Of a stretch of 64,000 nt of DNA, positions 35,787-45,153 are shown piece after piece (within the stretch, counting starts at the first letter, position 1; each line of letters opens with the position of its first letter). Below the pieces are notes generated by a model. The model was not told where the DNA came from and made no database searches. It saw only the letters and a program-made list of their open reading frames with translations. Made by a program: the position numbers and the translations under genes. Source of the DNA: Akkermansiaceae bacterium (lineage in GTDB: Bacteria > Verrucomicrobiota > Verrucomicrobiia > Verrucomicrobiales > Akkermansiaceae). The stretch lies in assembly GCA_905182405.1 (NCBI GenBank), contig CAJJBQ010000002.1, positions 248,001-312,000 on the forward strand, given 5' to 3'.

Positions 35787-36719
35787 CTAGTCTTTTCTCG
35801 TGAGTTCTACGAAAACCTCTTCCAAGTTCGCGTTTCGACGAGCGAGGGAACGAAGAGGCCATCCTTTTTCGGCAGCCAAAGCGGCCAGACGAATCCGGGT
35901 GTCGGTGTTTGGAGCGACAAAGACCGAGAACCTTGTCCATCCATCTTGCAGAGGTTCACTCGTGACCTTTGTAACATTGTCCAAGGTCGGGAGAACAGTC
36001 TCTCCAACTTCCGGAGCAATCTTGAGTTCCATTGTCACTCTCCCTGCCCGCCTCATCGAGGATATGAGGTTCAACGGAGAGTCCGCTGCCTTCACCCTAC
36101 CCTCATCGATAATTACGACCTTGTTACAGGTCATTTCAACTTCGCTCAAAATATGGGTCGAAAGAAGAATGGTGTGCTCTTGGCCCAAATCTTGGATCAA
36201 TCGTCTGATCGCCCGAATCTGATTGGGATCGAGACCGTTTGTGGGTTCATCGAGAATGAGGAGTTCAGGTTCGTGAATGAGGGCATCCGCCAAGCCAACC
36301 CGTTGCCTATAGCCTTTGGAGAGGGTCTTAATCATTTTGCGCCGCACATGAGTGAGCCCACACGTTTCCATCACCTCGCCAAGTCGGGTGCGGAGCTTAC
36401 TTCCGGAAAGTCCTTTCAGTGCCCCACGAAAGCGCAAATACTCTTTAACGCGCATCTCAATATAAAGAGGAACATTTTCCGGCATGTAGCCGATCTTCTT
36501 TCGCACCTCGAGTGACTCTCGAAAAATATCGAGTCCGGCGATGCGCGCGGCCCCGGAACTAGGTGGGAGGTAACCGGTTAGCATTCTTAGGGTGGTGGTC
36601 TTTCCGGCGCCATTAGGCCCCAGAAATCCGACGACTTCTCCGCGCTGGACTTCAAAAGAAATCTCATCGACCGCCAAATGGCGGCCATAGCGCTTACTGA
36701 GATTTACAATCTCGATCAT
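35787..36719 (-). CDS. ABC transporter ATP-binding protein (GldA-like)
   Basis: 310 residues. Walker A GPNGAGKTTTLRML, Q-loop in IGYMPENVPLYIEM, signature LSKGYRQRVGLADAL, Walker B LLILDEPTNGLDPNQ and the switch His in LSTHILSEVE are all intact. The C-terminal 70 residues form the regulatory domain of DrrA/GldA-type exporters. First gene of the four-gene minus-strand operon ATPase-permease-GldG-DUF4340. Substrate unknown. Confidence 0.92.
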   Translation of the reverse strand: MIEIVNLSKRYGRHLAVDEISFEVQRGEVVGFLGPNGAGKTTTLRMLTGYLPPSSGAARIAGLDIFRESLEVRKKIGYMPENVPLYIEMRVKEYLRFRGALKGLSGSKLRTRLGEVMETCGLTHVRRKMIKTLSKGYRQRVGLADALIHEPELLILDEPTNGLDPNQIRAIRRLIQDLGQEHTILLSTHILSEVEMTCNKVVIIDEGRVKAADSPLNLISSMRRAGRVTMELKIAPEVGETVLPTLDNVTKVTSEPLQDGWTRFSVFVAPNTDTRIRLAALAAEKGWPLRSLARRNANLEEVFVELTRKD

Positions 36720-36845
36720 GCGATGGTGAAAATAGAGGTGGGATTAGGAGCTGAGCGATTGACTCGCGGAGGTGTGGGAACTAACTAACGGCAACGGGCG
36801 TGCGATTCCAAGCTCGAATCTCGACCTCCTTACCAACTTATTACC

Positions 36846-39620
36846 ATGTCCTCGCACATTTCATCACGCCTCAATGCGTCACTTCTGGATGAAAAGTATG
36901 CGGAGTGGGAGAACGACCCTCAATCAGTGGAGCCTGTCTGGTCAGCTTTCTTCGAGGGATTTGAGTTGGGCTCGACCCAACCGGAAAAGAGCGGCCCTAA
37001 GGGCAGCAATCCCGCAACTATAGGCTCATCAGCTCTCCCTGAGGAACAACTGATGTTCCGGGGGAAGGTCGTGAGCCTTGTCTACAACTACCGCACACTG
37101 GGTCATACTCAAGCGCACATCAATCCGCTCGACGATGCTCCAAAGCAGAATCCCAGACTTGAATTGACGGCATTTGGACTCAAGACGAGTGATCTCGACA
37201 AAGAAGCGAGCACACAATTTTTTCGAAAAGGGGAACCGATGCCCCTTGGATCACTGATCGAAGCTCTTCACGAAACCTATTCTGGGAAAATCGGCTTTGA
37301 ATTCATGCACATCCACCAGACGGAGGTGCGCCATTGGATCAGACAGCGTATCGAAAACCGGGTGGCCCGGCCTGATATCACGACAGAGGATAAGAAAAAA
37401 GCACTGCAATGGCTCCTCGAGGGAGAGCTTTTCGAAAGCTTCCTTGGTAAAAAGTTTCTGGGGGAGAAGCGATTCTCCCTCGAAGGAGGAGAAGGCTTAA
37501 TCGTCCTCCTCAATCGAATCCTTGAAGCGTGTCCTAGTGCGGGAGTGAGCGAAATTGAAATGGGCATGGCTCACCGGGGCCGTTTGAACGTCTTGGCGCA
37601 TTTCGTCAAAAAATCACTATCGACTCTCCTTTACGAATTCACCCCGAACTATGTGCCAGATCTGGTGGCAGGGGATGGTGATGTGAAATACCATCTCGGA
37701 TACGAAAAGGTTCGCAAACTTCCGGATGGCGAAGTCCGCATCAGCCTGGCAGCCAACCCGAGCCACCTTGAAGCGGTGAATCCGGTGGTGGAGGGGAAGG
37801 CACGAGCCAGGCAGCGCCTCATTGGTGATGACGGCGCTCAAACGGACCGCACGGTGGTCCTTCCGCTCCTCATCCATGGCGATGCCGCGTTTGCAGGACA
37901 AGGTCCGGTAGCCGAAGTTCTGAATCTTTCACAGCTAGAGGGTTATCGTACCGGGGGAACAATCCATCTGATTATTAATAATCAGATCGGATTCACAACG
38001 ATGCCGGAGGACGCGCGCTCTTCGCCCTACGCGACTGATGTGGCCAAAATGATCGAAGCACCCATTCTTCATGTAAATGGCGAGCGTCCCGAGGAACTCA
38101 TCTGGGCCGCGCAATTTGCACTCGATTTCCGACAGGAGTTCAGCCGCGATATCGTGATCGACATGTATTGCTACCGTCGCCAAGGGCACAACGAAAATGA
38201 TCAGGCGGCATTCACTCAGCCACACATTTATCGCAAGATAATGGGTCGCAAGACGGCAGGACAGCTCTATCGAAACGAGCTCATTGGAGCAGGGGTGATT
38301 TCGGAATCTGAAGGCCAAGCGATCCACGACAAGATTTGGGAGGAGCTTGAGGAGGGGTTGAGCAAGATGCGGAAACACAGCGATGAAGGCGACAGGACGG
38401 TCTTCACGGGTTCAACTGCTGAGGTTCAGCCGGAGTTTAGTTTCGATAATGTCACAACAGGAATTTCACTCGAACAGCTCCAGCACATCGGGAAGACACT
38501 CACGACGATTCCTGAAACTTTCTCTTTGCATCCGACTCTCGCGAAACGTTTCATCCCGCGAAGAATTGAAGCGCTTGAAAACGGGGGACCTTTTGATTGG
38601 GCATTCGCTGAATCATTGGCGTTTGGAGCTCTCTTGATTGAGGGATATCCAGTTCGTCTCTCGGGGCAAGATTGCCGACGTGGCACCTTTTCGCAGCGCC
38701 ATGCGGTGTTCTACGATTATGGCACTCGTGCGCGCTATATCCCTCTGCGGAATCTAAGTGAAAAACAGGAGAGATTCTGCGTTTATAATTCGCTTCTTTC
38801 TGAGACGGCGGTCCTCGGTTTCGACTACGGCTATTCTTTAGGTTGCCCCAACATGCTCATCCTTTGGGAAGCTCAATTCGGCGACTTTGCCAATGGGGCT
38901 CAGGTCATTATTGATCAGTTCATTTCCTCTGCGGAATCCAAATGGCAGACCCCTAGCTCGATGGTGATGCTTCTTCCTCACGGATACGAGGGTATGGGAC
39001 CCGAGCACTCGAGCGCCCGACTGGAGCGTTTTCTTCAGCTTTGCGCAGAGAAAAATATGATAGTGGGAAACTTTTCGACACCTGCGCAATATTTTCACGC
39101 TCTGCGTCGACAAAAGCATTCACCCACCCGGAAACCGCTGATTCTGATGACGCCCAAGAGTCTCCTAAATCATCCTCAAGCAGTTTCCCACCTTGAGGAT
39201 TTCCTCGATGAAACAGCGTTTCAGGAAATCATCCCCGATCATCACGAATTTGATAATCCGGAGCGAGTGAATCGAGTCATCTTTTGTAGTGGAAAAGTCT
39301 ACTATGACCTCCTTGCTCACCGGGAGGAAGATAATATCAAACACGCGGCGATTGTCCGCGTTGAGCAACTCTATCCTCTTGATGCCGAAGGGATTAAAAT
39401 GGCAACGAGCCCCTATGCCTCGGCAAAGAAATTCATTTGGTGTCAGGAAGAACCTCTTAACATGGGCGCTTGGTCATTCATACAACCGCGACTCGAGCGC
39501 ATCACAAAATCCCGCGTCCGCTACGCCGGCCGGGACCGTGCATCCAGCCCCTCAACTGGCTCCAAAGCCGTTCATAAACGCGAGCAGAAGATGCTCGTAA
39601 AAAAGGCCTTTTCCGTCTAG
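36846..39620 (+). CDS. sucA: 2-oxoglutarate dehydrogenase E1 component
   Basis: 924 residues. The N-terminal segment [18 protein letters not shown] and [10 protein letters not shown] is the E1o tail that contacts the E2 core. Thiamine diphosphate site elements include [28 protein letters not shown] and the metal-binding NNQIGFTT. The transketolase-like C-terminal half includes [16 protein letters not shown]. It decarboxylates 2-oxoglutarate in the TCA cycle. sucB follows after 25 bases; no E3 (lpd) gene is present in the window. Confidence 0.97.
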   Translation: MSSHISSRLNASLLDEKYAEWENDPQSVEPVWSAFFEGFELGSTQPEKSGPKGSNPATIGSSALPEEQLMFRGKVVSLVYNYRTLGHTQAHINPLDDAPKQNPRLELTAFGLKTSDLDKEASTQFFRKGEPMPLGSLIEALHETYSGKIGFEFMHIHQTEVRHWIRQRIENRVARPDITTEDKKKALQWLLEGELFESFLGKKFLGEKRFSLEGGEGLIVLLNRILEACPSAGVSEIEMGMAHRGRLNVLAHFVKKSLSTLLYEFTPNYVPDLVAGDGDVKYHLGYEKVRKLPDGEVRISLAANPSHLEAVNPVVEGKARARQRLIGDDGAQTDRTVVLPLLIHGDAAFAGQGPVAEVLNLSQLEGYRTGGTIHLIINNQIGFTTMPEDARSSPYATDVAKMIEAPILHVNGERPEELIWAAQFALDFRQEFSRDIVIDMYCYRRQGHNENDQAAFTQPHIYRKIMGRKTAGQLYRNELIGAGVISESEGQAIHDKIWEELEEGLSKMRKHSDEGDRTVFTGSTAEVQPEFSFDNVTTGISLEQLQHIGKTLTTIPETFSLHPTLAKRFIPRRIEALENGGPFDWAFAESLAFGALLIEGYPVRLSGQDCRRGTFSQRHAVFYDYGTRARYIPLRNLSEKQERFCVYNSLLSETAVLGFDYGYSLGCPNMLILWEAQFGDFANGAQVIIDQFISSAESKWQTPSSMVMLLPHGYEGMGPEHSSARLERFLQLCAEKNMIVGNFSTPAQYFHALRRQKHSPTRKPLILMTPKSLLNHPQAVSHLEDFLDETAFQEIIPDHHEFDNPERVNRVIFCSGKVYYDLLAHREEDNIKHAAIVRVEQLYPLDAEGIKMATSPYASAKKFIWCQEEPLNMGAWSFIQPRLERITKSRVRYAGRDRASSPSTGSKAVHKREQKMLVKKAFSV

Positions 39621-39645
39621 TTTTTTACATTCTTCTCTTACCTCG

Positions 39646-41028
39646 ATGTTTCACGAAATTAAAGTTCCACCAGTCGGTGAATCAATCACCTCTGCTCTTG
39701 TTGCTCAATGGCATAAGAGAGAGCGGGATGTTGTCCAAAAGGGGGAAACCCTCGTCACTCTCGAAACAGACAAAGTGTCGAACGAACTTGAAGCAGAGGT
39801 ATCTGGCACTCTTTCCATCACCGTTCCAGAAGGTGAAGAAGTCTCTATTGGAACTGTAGTTGGCGTGATTACCGAGGGAGCTGTCACCGCGGCCCCTCTA
39901 GCGCAAGCATCGGAGAAGAACACAGGGGAGCCAAAGAAATCTCTTGTCCAGGAAAACCAGGGAGAAGTCGTCCCAATCAAAGTTCCAGCGGCCGGAGATT
40001 CGATCACTTCTGCCACGGTCGCGGCATGGTCGGTAGCCGATGGGTCTTATGTTAAAGAAGGAGAAGTCATAGTGACTCTCGATACCGATAAGGTCTCATC
40101 CGAACTTGAAGCCGACGTCGCTGGAGTCATCAAAATTGAGGTTTCCGAAGGATCAGAAATCGACATCGGAGCGACTCTTGGAACGCTGACTACAGGGCCA
40201 GCTCCTGAGGGAATTAAAGAAGAGAAGGGGACTTCCCCATTACAAAAAACACTGCAAGAAAAAGAGCCCGTTCAAGCGGCTCCAGCTTTGATTCAAAAAA
40301 AGAAAATTGCGCCGTCAGCTGCTGAGGAAGGCCGCTTTACTAGGAAAAAAATGACGCCGCTGCGTCGCAAAATTTCCCAACATCTCGTCAACGCCCAGCA
40401 AACTGCCGCCATTCTGACCACCTTTAACGAGGCTGATATGTCGGCCGTGATGAAACTTCGCAAACAAATCCAGGAGGACTTCGTCGCAAAACATGGTGTA
40501 AAGCTTGGGTTTATGTCTTTTTTCATTAAAGCCGTGGTTCAAGCGCTCAAAGAGGTGACCTCGATCAACGCCCGCATTGAAGAAAACGATATTATCGAGA
40601 ATCATTTCTTTGACATCGGAGTCGCGATCGGAACAGAGAAAGGGCTTGTGGTTCCTGTTCTTCGGGACTGCGATCAAAAGAGCTTCGCGCAGATCGAGCA
40701 GGATATTTTGGATTATGCGATGAAGGCTCGCGACGGGAAAATCGAATTCTCCGATCTCTCTGGCGGTGTTTTCACGGTTTCGAATGGCGGCGTTTATGGC
40801 TCACTCCTGAGCACGCCAATCCTAAATCCCCCACAAAGCGGCATTCTAGGAATGCACACTATCCAACAACGCCCGATGGCGGTGAATGGGGAGGTGAAGA
40901 TTCTCCCGATGATGTACTTGGCAATGAGCTATGATCATCGACTCGTCGACGGAAAGGAAGCGGTGACATTTCTAATCAGCGTTAAGAATAGCATTGAGAA
41001 CCCGACGCGGCTCATGCTGGAAATGTAG
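39646..41028 (+). CDS. sucB: Dihydrolipoyl succinyltransferase (E2) with two lipoyl domains
   Basis: 460 residues. Two lipoyl domains are visible, with lipoyl lysines in [13 protein letters not shown] (Lys43) and [13 protein letters not shown] (Lys148); most SucB proteins have one. A Glu/Lys/Pro-rich linker (about 184-232) leads directly into the catalytic domain ([17 protein letters not shown]). The catalytic motif [13 protein letters not shown] is intact near the C-terminus. I cannot see the usual peripheral subunit-binding domain between linker and catalytic domain. Paired with sucA upstream. Confidence 0.95.
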   Translation: MFHEIKVPPVGESITSALVAQWHKRERDVVQKGETLVTLETDKVSNELEAEVSGTLSITVPEGEEVSIGTVVGVITEGAVTAAPLAQASEKNTGEPKKSLVQENQGEVVPIKVPAAGDSITSATVAAWSVADGSYVKEGEVIVTLDTDKVSSELEADVAGVIKIEVSEGSEIDIGATLGTLTTGPAPEGIKEEKGTSPLQKTLQEKEPVQAAPALIQKKKIAPSAAEEGRFTRKKMTPLRRKISQHLVNAQQTAAILTTFNEADMSAVMKLRKQIQEDFVAKHGVKLGFMSFFIKAVVQALKEVTSINARIEENDIIENHFFDIGVAIGTEKGLVVPVLRDCDQKSFAQIEQDILDYAMKARDGKIEFSDLSGGVFTVSNGGVYGSLLSTPILNPPQSGILGMHTIQQRPMAVNGEVKILPMMYLAMSYDHRLVDGKEAVTFLISVKNSIENPTRLMLEM

Positions 41029-41631
41029 ACAATGTTCGAAGGAAATCTCTACGCGCCGCAGCCGACTGAAGGCGATGTCCTTGTTTAATTATCCTGTGCT
41101 GGGGTGGTTGCGGAGTTTTCGGTTTACTGCGCCGGCAGGTGGGGCTGTTCATCGGTAACTTGCCACATGATTTTCTAAAAATGGAATGTTTTGTGCTGGC
41201 TCATTTCAAATACCCCAAAAACCGGGGGACTTTTTGATCTCATTGACGTGTTCGTGATTTTCCGCAGGGAACACAAAATAACTTTCACGACGAATTGGCC
41301 GGGATTCGTATGATTCGACTTACCATTTGCTTTAGAAAGCAATCCAAGCTCTTAATAAAGCATTACATATATTGTGTGAAGTTATTAAAGAGGCTTTTTC
41401 TAGCCCTTTCAGAAACAGTGTCAGTTCTCAATCCCCGTAAAATTTCGGATGATGATCTCCTTTCACTTCGCTGCGTCTAATCGTGTGACCGCTTTCCCAA
41501 AAACAAAATTCCGCAGATTTCTCTTGGGTCTGGTGGATTGGCCTCCAGAGCGATAGAGCAAAATGGCAAATTATCTAGGTCGGACGCAGTTCGTATTCAA
41601 ATATGCGATTCTCAAGGCCTTTAAGAATCAC
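41029..41631. other. 603-base intergenic region without a recognised gene
   Basis: The longest non-coding stretch here, between convergent sucB and trkA. An 18-codon frame right after sucB (41032-41088) and a 61-codon frame (41295-41480) have no recognisable features. A short hairpin CCCC-N7-GGGG followed by a T run (about 41213-41236) could end sucB transcription. An inverted repeat GTGTTC-N15-GAACAC lies at 41249-41275. The region is more A+T-rich than the genes around it. No tRNA fold was seen. Confidence 0.5.
41213..41236 (+). terminator. Weak candidate terminator after sucB
   Basis: A CCCC/GGGG stem with a 7-base A-rich loop is followed by ACTTTTTG. The stem is only 4-5 pairs, so it is a marginal intrinsic terminator, but it lies downstream of the sucAB operon where one is expected. 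Confidence 0.3.
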
Positions 41632-42978
41632 CTAATGAACAAGCTTCAGGAATTTTTTCTCGGCCTTATTGGCAACCACTGCAAAAACCTGATCACCTTT
41701 ACTGAGGACGTCATCGGCGCTTGGGACGGTTGCGTGTAGACCTTTAAGGAGTCCCACAAGAACACAGCCTTCGGGCCATTTTATTTCACCCACTTTTTTT
41801 CCGTCGGCTTTAGCTCCTCCATTAATCTGAGTTTCAATCACCATTCCATGTCCCAATTTGCGGACCACATGAAAGTTCTCCGTTGTGAGGAAACGTGAGA
41901 TTTCCCTCCTCGAGGCTTCCCGCGGACTGACGGCCGCGACCACCCCAAAATGCCGACCAGAGCCACTGATCGCTTTTGCATAATCAGCACGGTGAATTAA
42001 TGTGAGACAGTTTTGTGCACCCAGACTATTTGCCTGCAGGCAGGTCATGACGTTGTCCTCATCACTGCTACTTGTCGCCACGAAAAAATCAGCTTCACCA
42101 ACTTGCTCCTCCTCGAGCTCGGAAAGTGACGTCGCATCCGCATTGATCACGGTCGTGTTTGAGAGCTTATCCGCCAGATCATTCGCGAGATCCACGTCAC
42201 GCTCAAAGATTCTCACCCGACAATCCCAGCTTTCTAACATTTGCGCGAGCGCAAAGCCATACTCGCCACCACCGAAGATGACGACGCTGGGTCCTTCCTT
42301 CTTGCTCACTTCCTTTTGAAGGCTCTCTACCAATTGGCGTAACTTTCTTGGTTCTCCAAAGATAGTAATAATGTCCGCAGCCTCAAGGATGGTTTCCGCG
42401 TTAGGAACTTCATGAACATCGCCGCGACTCACCAGAGCGATCCGCGTGCGGCCAGGAAAATTAATTTCCCGAAGTGGCTTACCAAGAACATCACTTTTTG
42501 GACTTACTTTAACCTGCTGGAGTTCAATTTTCCCACGCGCAATCTCCTCAACAACTAAGGAATCTGGATTCCGGATAAATTTTGCTAATTCAATCGCTGA
42601 TAGTCTCTCGGAACTGAAAATATGATCGATATTGAAATGCCCCCGAAAGTCAAAAAGCCACTCTTCCCGCTGCAAGCCTGGGTGGACACGGCTAATGACA
42701 CGTTCGACCCCAAGCGATTTCGCAATGCTCGCGCTCATGAGATTTACTGTGTTATCGCTCGTCAATGCGAGAAACAATTCGCAATCACCAATGCGCGCCT
42801 CTGCAAGCAAATTGATGCTGCAACCATCCCCGACAATCACTTTTGCTTCGATCTTCCGTTCGAGTTCGGCAGCTCGAAGTCCATCACTCTCGATAACGGA
42901 AATAGTGTGGCCCCGACGGGAAAGATCGATAGCCAAATGACGACCAATTTCCCCTGCTCCCACGATGACTATATTCAT
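41632..42978 (-). CDS. trkA: Trk potassium uptake regulatory protein TrkA
   Basis: 448 residues made of two tandem RCK units. The first NAD-binding motif is VIVGAGEIGRHLAIDLSRRGH at the N-terminus; the second, VVIFGGGEYGFALAQML, is at about residue 230. Each is followed by a RCK_C domain (SDVLGKPLREINFPGRT and KKVGEIKWPEGC). TrkA binds NAD(H)/ATP and gates TrkH/G potassium channels at the membrane. No trkH or trkG is adjacent. It begins 57 bases from the phoH-like gene's end on the same strand. Confidence 0.95.
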   Translation of the reverse strand: MNIVIVGAGEIGRHLAIDLSRRGHTISVIESDGLRAAELERKIEAKVIVGDGCSINLLAEARIGDCELFLALTSDNTVNLMSASIAKSLGVERVISRVHPGLQREEWLFDFRGHFNIDHIFSSERLSAIELAKFIRNPDSLVVEEIARGKIELQQVKVSPKSDVLGKPLREINFPGRTRIALVSRGDVHEVPNAETILEAADIITIFGEPRKLRQLVESLQKEVSKKEGPSVVIFGGGEYGFALAQMLESWDCRVRIFERDVDLANDLADKLSNTTVINADATSLSELEEEQVGEADFFVATSSSDEDNVMTCLQANSLGAQNCLTLIHRADYAKAISGSGRHFGVVAAVSPREASRREISRFLTTENFHVVRKLGHGMVIETQINGGAKADGKKVGEIKWPEGCVLVGLLKGLHATVPSADDVLSKGDQVFAVVANKAEKKFLKLVH

Positions 42979-43034
42979 ATTATTATGTTACTCGTATTGT
43001 CGCCCTCCTGAGGCCTTTCGCGAAGGAAAATCTT

Positions 43035-44015
43035 CTACGAGTGATCGCGGTGCTTCTCGTAGGCACCAATGATTCTCCCGACAACAGGATGACGCAAAAC
43101 ATCACTGGTGTCGAAATGATTGAAGAAGACTCCTTGAACTCCACGCAGCGCATTTTCTGCCTCCAAAAGCCCGGAATCGGATTGGCGCTTTAAGTCGACC
43201 TGCGAGCCATCGCCGGTAATCACACAACGAGAACCTTCTCCTAATCGCGTGAGAGCCATAAACATTTGCTCCCTCGTGGTATTTTGTGCCTCATCGAGGA
43301 TCACGAAACTCTTAGAAAGAGTACGGCCCCGCATATAGGCGAGAGGCGCAATTTCGATACTTCCATCCTCGAGCCTGCGTTGGCCATCTTCGAAGCCTAG
43401 CATATCATCGATCGCATCATAAAGCGGTCGGAGATAGGGCGCTACTTTGTCGCGCATATCACCAGGTAAAAACCCTAGGGCTTCCCCTGCTTCCACCGCT
43501 GGTCGAGTAAGAACCACTCGCTGAACCTCTTTCTTTCTTAGCATATGAAGACCCATAGCAACCGCGAGGTAGGTTTTTCCGGTTCCCGCAGGGCCGAGAC
43601 CAAAGACGACTTCAGTTTCAAGCATCGCGTTCAAATACTCAAGTTGGTGAGTGGTTCGAGCAACCACCGGCTTTCGCCCCCTGGCTCCAACAAGCTGAAC
43701 TCGAACTAGGTCCGATATTCCGGAGCTGTCACCCATGCCATTTGCAAAGTCGACCGCTGTTGTAAATTCCCGTTCCGTAATTTCAGTGCCACTTCGACGA
43801 GCGCCCTCCAGATCTTCAAAAATTCTTTCTACAAGATTGCACCCTTCTTTATTCCCCGTAGCAGTAATCCACCCCTCTCTAGTAACTATTCTTACGCCTG
43901 CCTTTCGCTCCAAATACTTCAGGATTTTTTCATCATGCCCAAAAAGCGATTGAAGAAAACGCGGTGTCTCGTATTCCAGTCGGAGCTGATATTCGTCATC
44001 GAGTTCAATTAGCAC
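43035..44015 (-). CDS. PhoH family ATPase
   Basis: 326 residues. An N-terminal KH-like portion (about 20-75, YLERKAGVRIVTREGWITATG) precedes the PhoH ATPase core: Walker A GPAGTGKTYLAVAMGLHML, VVLTRPAVEAGEALGFLPGD and Walker B FVILDEAQNTTREQMFMALTR, ending at MVITGD-like CVITGDGSQVDLKR. This is the PhoL/YbeZ-type helicase-like NTPase, linked with ribosome and RNA metabolism. The usual ybeY neighbour is missing here. Confidence 0.93.
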   Translation of the reverse strand: MLIELDDEYQLRLEYETPRFLQSLFGHDEKILKYLERKAGVRIVTREGWITATGNKEGCNLVERIFEDLEGARRSGTEITEREFTTAVDFANGMGDSSGISDLVRVQLVGARGRKPVVARTTHQLEYLNAMLETEVVFGLGPAGTGKTYLAVAMGLHMLRKKEVQRVVLTRPAVEAGEALGFLPGDMRDKVAPYLRPLYDAIDDMLGFEDGQRRLEDGSIEIAPLAYMRGRTLSKSFVILDEAQNTTREQMFMALTRLGEGSRCVITGDGSQVDLKRQSDSGLLEAENALRGVQGVFFNHFDTSDVLRHPVVGRIIGAYEKHRDHS

Positions 44016-44056
44016 GGAGTCCTCCTAGTTTGCTTGGAGTGAAAAAACGAGCTGGA

Positions 44057-44968
44057 TTATTGCCCCTCCACAGCCACGGGACTCATTATCGCTGCTTCTT
44101 GGCACACCGGTAGACAGAATCGGCCCACTTCCGTTTCGCAACGTGCACAGCAAAAGAACTGGGCATTGCAGGGCTTCCAGCTGCAATTACGATACCGAAT
44201 GGAGGGCTCATTACAGATGGCGCAATGGGAAATGATCGACGAACCTCCAGTTCTATTGACTGGGACACTCAGACGCTCGTCAAAGACGTAGCACTCGCCC
44301 TCGAAACCTTCTCCTTTCAACGATTCGTCCTTTCCGTAGGTTACGATTCCGCCATCGAGTTGATAGACGTCTAAAAGTCCTTCTTTTAATAGAAAACCGC
44401 TAAACTTTTCGCAGCGGATTCCGCCGGTGCAGTAGGTTAGGATTTTCTTACCCTCTAATTCGTTACGGTGCTCCCTAACCCATCCAGGGAGATCTCTGAA
44501 ACTTGGAACGTCTGGGAGGAGAGCTCCTTCAAAACGGCCAATTTCCCACTCATAGTCATTTCGAGCGTCAATGATGACGACGTCATCGCCATTCATCATC
44601 TCCCGCCATTCGTCTGGCTTCAGATGAGTTGCGGTAAGATCTTCGGGAGAGAAATCGTCACTTCCTAAATTAAGGGACACCACTTCGTCACGGACCTTGA
44701 GCGAGAGTTTTGGAAAAACATGAGTATCAGAATGGTCGATTTTCCAGGAAATCCCGGCAGTTATCGGATCCTCGTCCATTGCACGTCGGTATTCAGCGGT
44801 GTCGCGGATTGAGCCAGAAACCGTGCCATTAACCCCTTCCCTGGCGATAAGAATCCTGCCCTTGAGATTGAGTCTTTCGCAAAGAATACGGTGATTCGCA
44901 GCATAGTCTTCGGGATCCGAAATGCGGGAATACTTGTAATAAAGAAGAACCTCGTAGGGGGAATTCAT
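44057..44968 (-). CDS. trhO: tRNA uridine(34) hydroxylase, rhodanese-type
   Basis: 303 residues of the YceA/TrhO family, which hydroxylates U34 of tRNAs on the way to 5-methoxy- or 5-oxyacetyl-uridine. An N-terminal ferredoxin-like domain (about 1-95, with RILIAREGVNGTVSGS) precedes a rhodanese domain with VIIDARNDYEWEIGRFEGAL and the catalytic-cysteine loop TYCTGGIRCEKFSGFLL. A Cys-rich C-terminus (CAICNEPSIRYRNCSWKPCNAQFFCC) is family-typical. Not co-directional with the next gene. Confidence 0.93.
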   Translation of the reverse strand: MNSPYEVLLYYKYSRISDPEDYAANHRILCERLNLKGRILIAREGVNGTVSGSIRDTAEYRRAMDEDPITAGISWKIDHSDTHVFPKLSLKVRDEVVSLNLGSDDFSPEDLTATHLKPDEWREMMNGDDVVIIDARNDYEWEIGRFEGALLPDVPSFRDLPGWVREHRNELEGKKILTYCTGGIRCEKFSGFLLKEGLLDVYQLDGGIVTYGKDESLKGEGFEGECYVFDERLSVPVNRTGGSSIISHCAICNEPSIRYRNCSWKPCNAQFFCCARCETEVGRFCLPVCQEAAIMSPVAVEGQ

Positions 44969-45108
44969 CGCTGTCAGCGAGAGCTAAAAAACTCTCGGCC
45001 AAAAAGCGAGGTCTCTTTTTCATTAGCCCTGCAATGAGATCTCAGAAAAAGCGTCAAAAGATGATCGACAGATGAGACAGGCCTTAGAAAGTGATTCCGA
45101 CAGACAAA

Positions 45109-45129
45109 CTAGCGCGCAGCATTCGCTAG
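45109..45129. repeat. Short inverted repeat upstream of moxR
   Basis: CTAGCG-N9-CGCTAG, a perfect 6-base inverted repeat 25 bases before the moxR ATG, in the non-coding interval shared with divergent trhO. It could be an operator or leader hairpin; short enough to be chance. Confidence 0.3.
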
Positions 45130-45153
45130 CACTTTAACGCTCTATTCTAATAG

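Noticed and set aside
36768..36835. Possible tRNA-like fold upstream of sucA (GGAGGT ... ACCTCC ends and a TTCGAATC-like segment)
   Set aside because: Only about 62 bases long, no proper D arm or anticodon stem, and the T-arm does not close. Treated as ordinary leader sequence.
41295..41480. 61-codon frame in the sucB-trkA gap
   Set aside because: No ribosome site, no recognisable domain, and biased composition (Leu/Lys/Arg) typical of A+T-rich non-coding DNA.
41471..41589. Distant CTGCGTC / GACGCAG inverted repeat
   Set aside because: Seven bases separated by about 105 bases is expected by chance; no flanking duplication or transposase.
44978..44997. CGAGAG-N8-CTCTCG hairpin just before trhO
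   Set aside because: Short stem, no T run and no known riboswitch pattern; may be a leader hairpin but cannot be supported.
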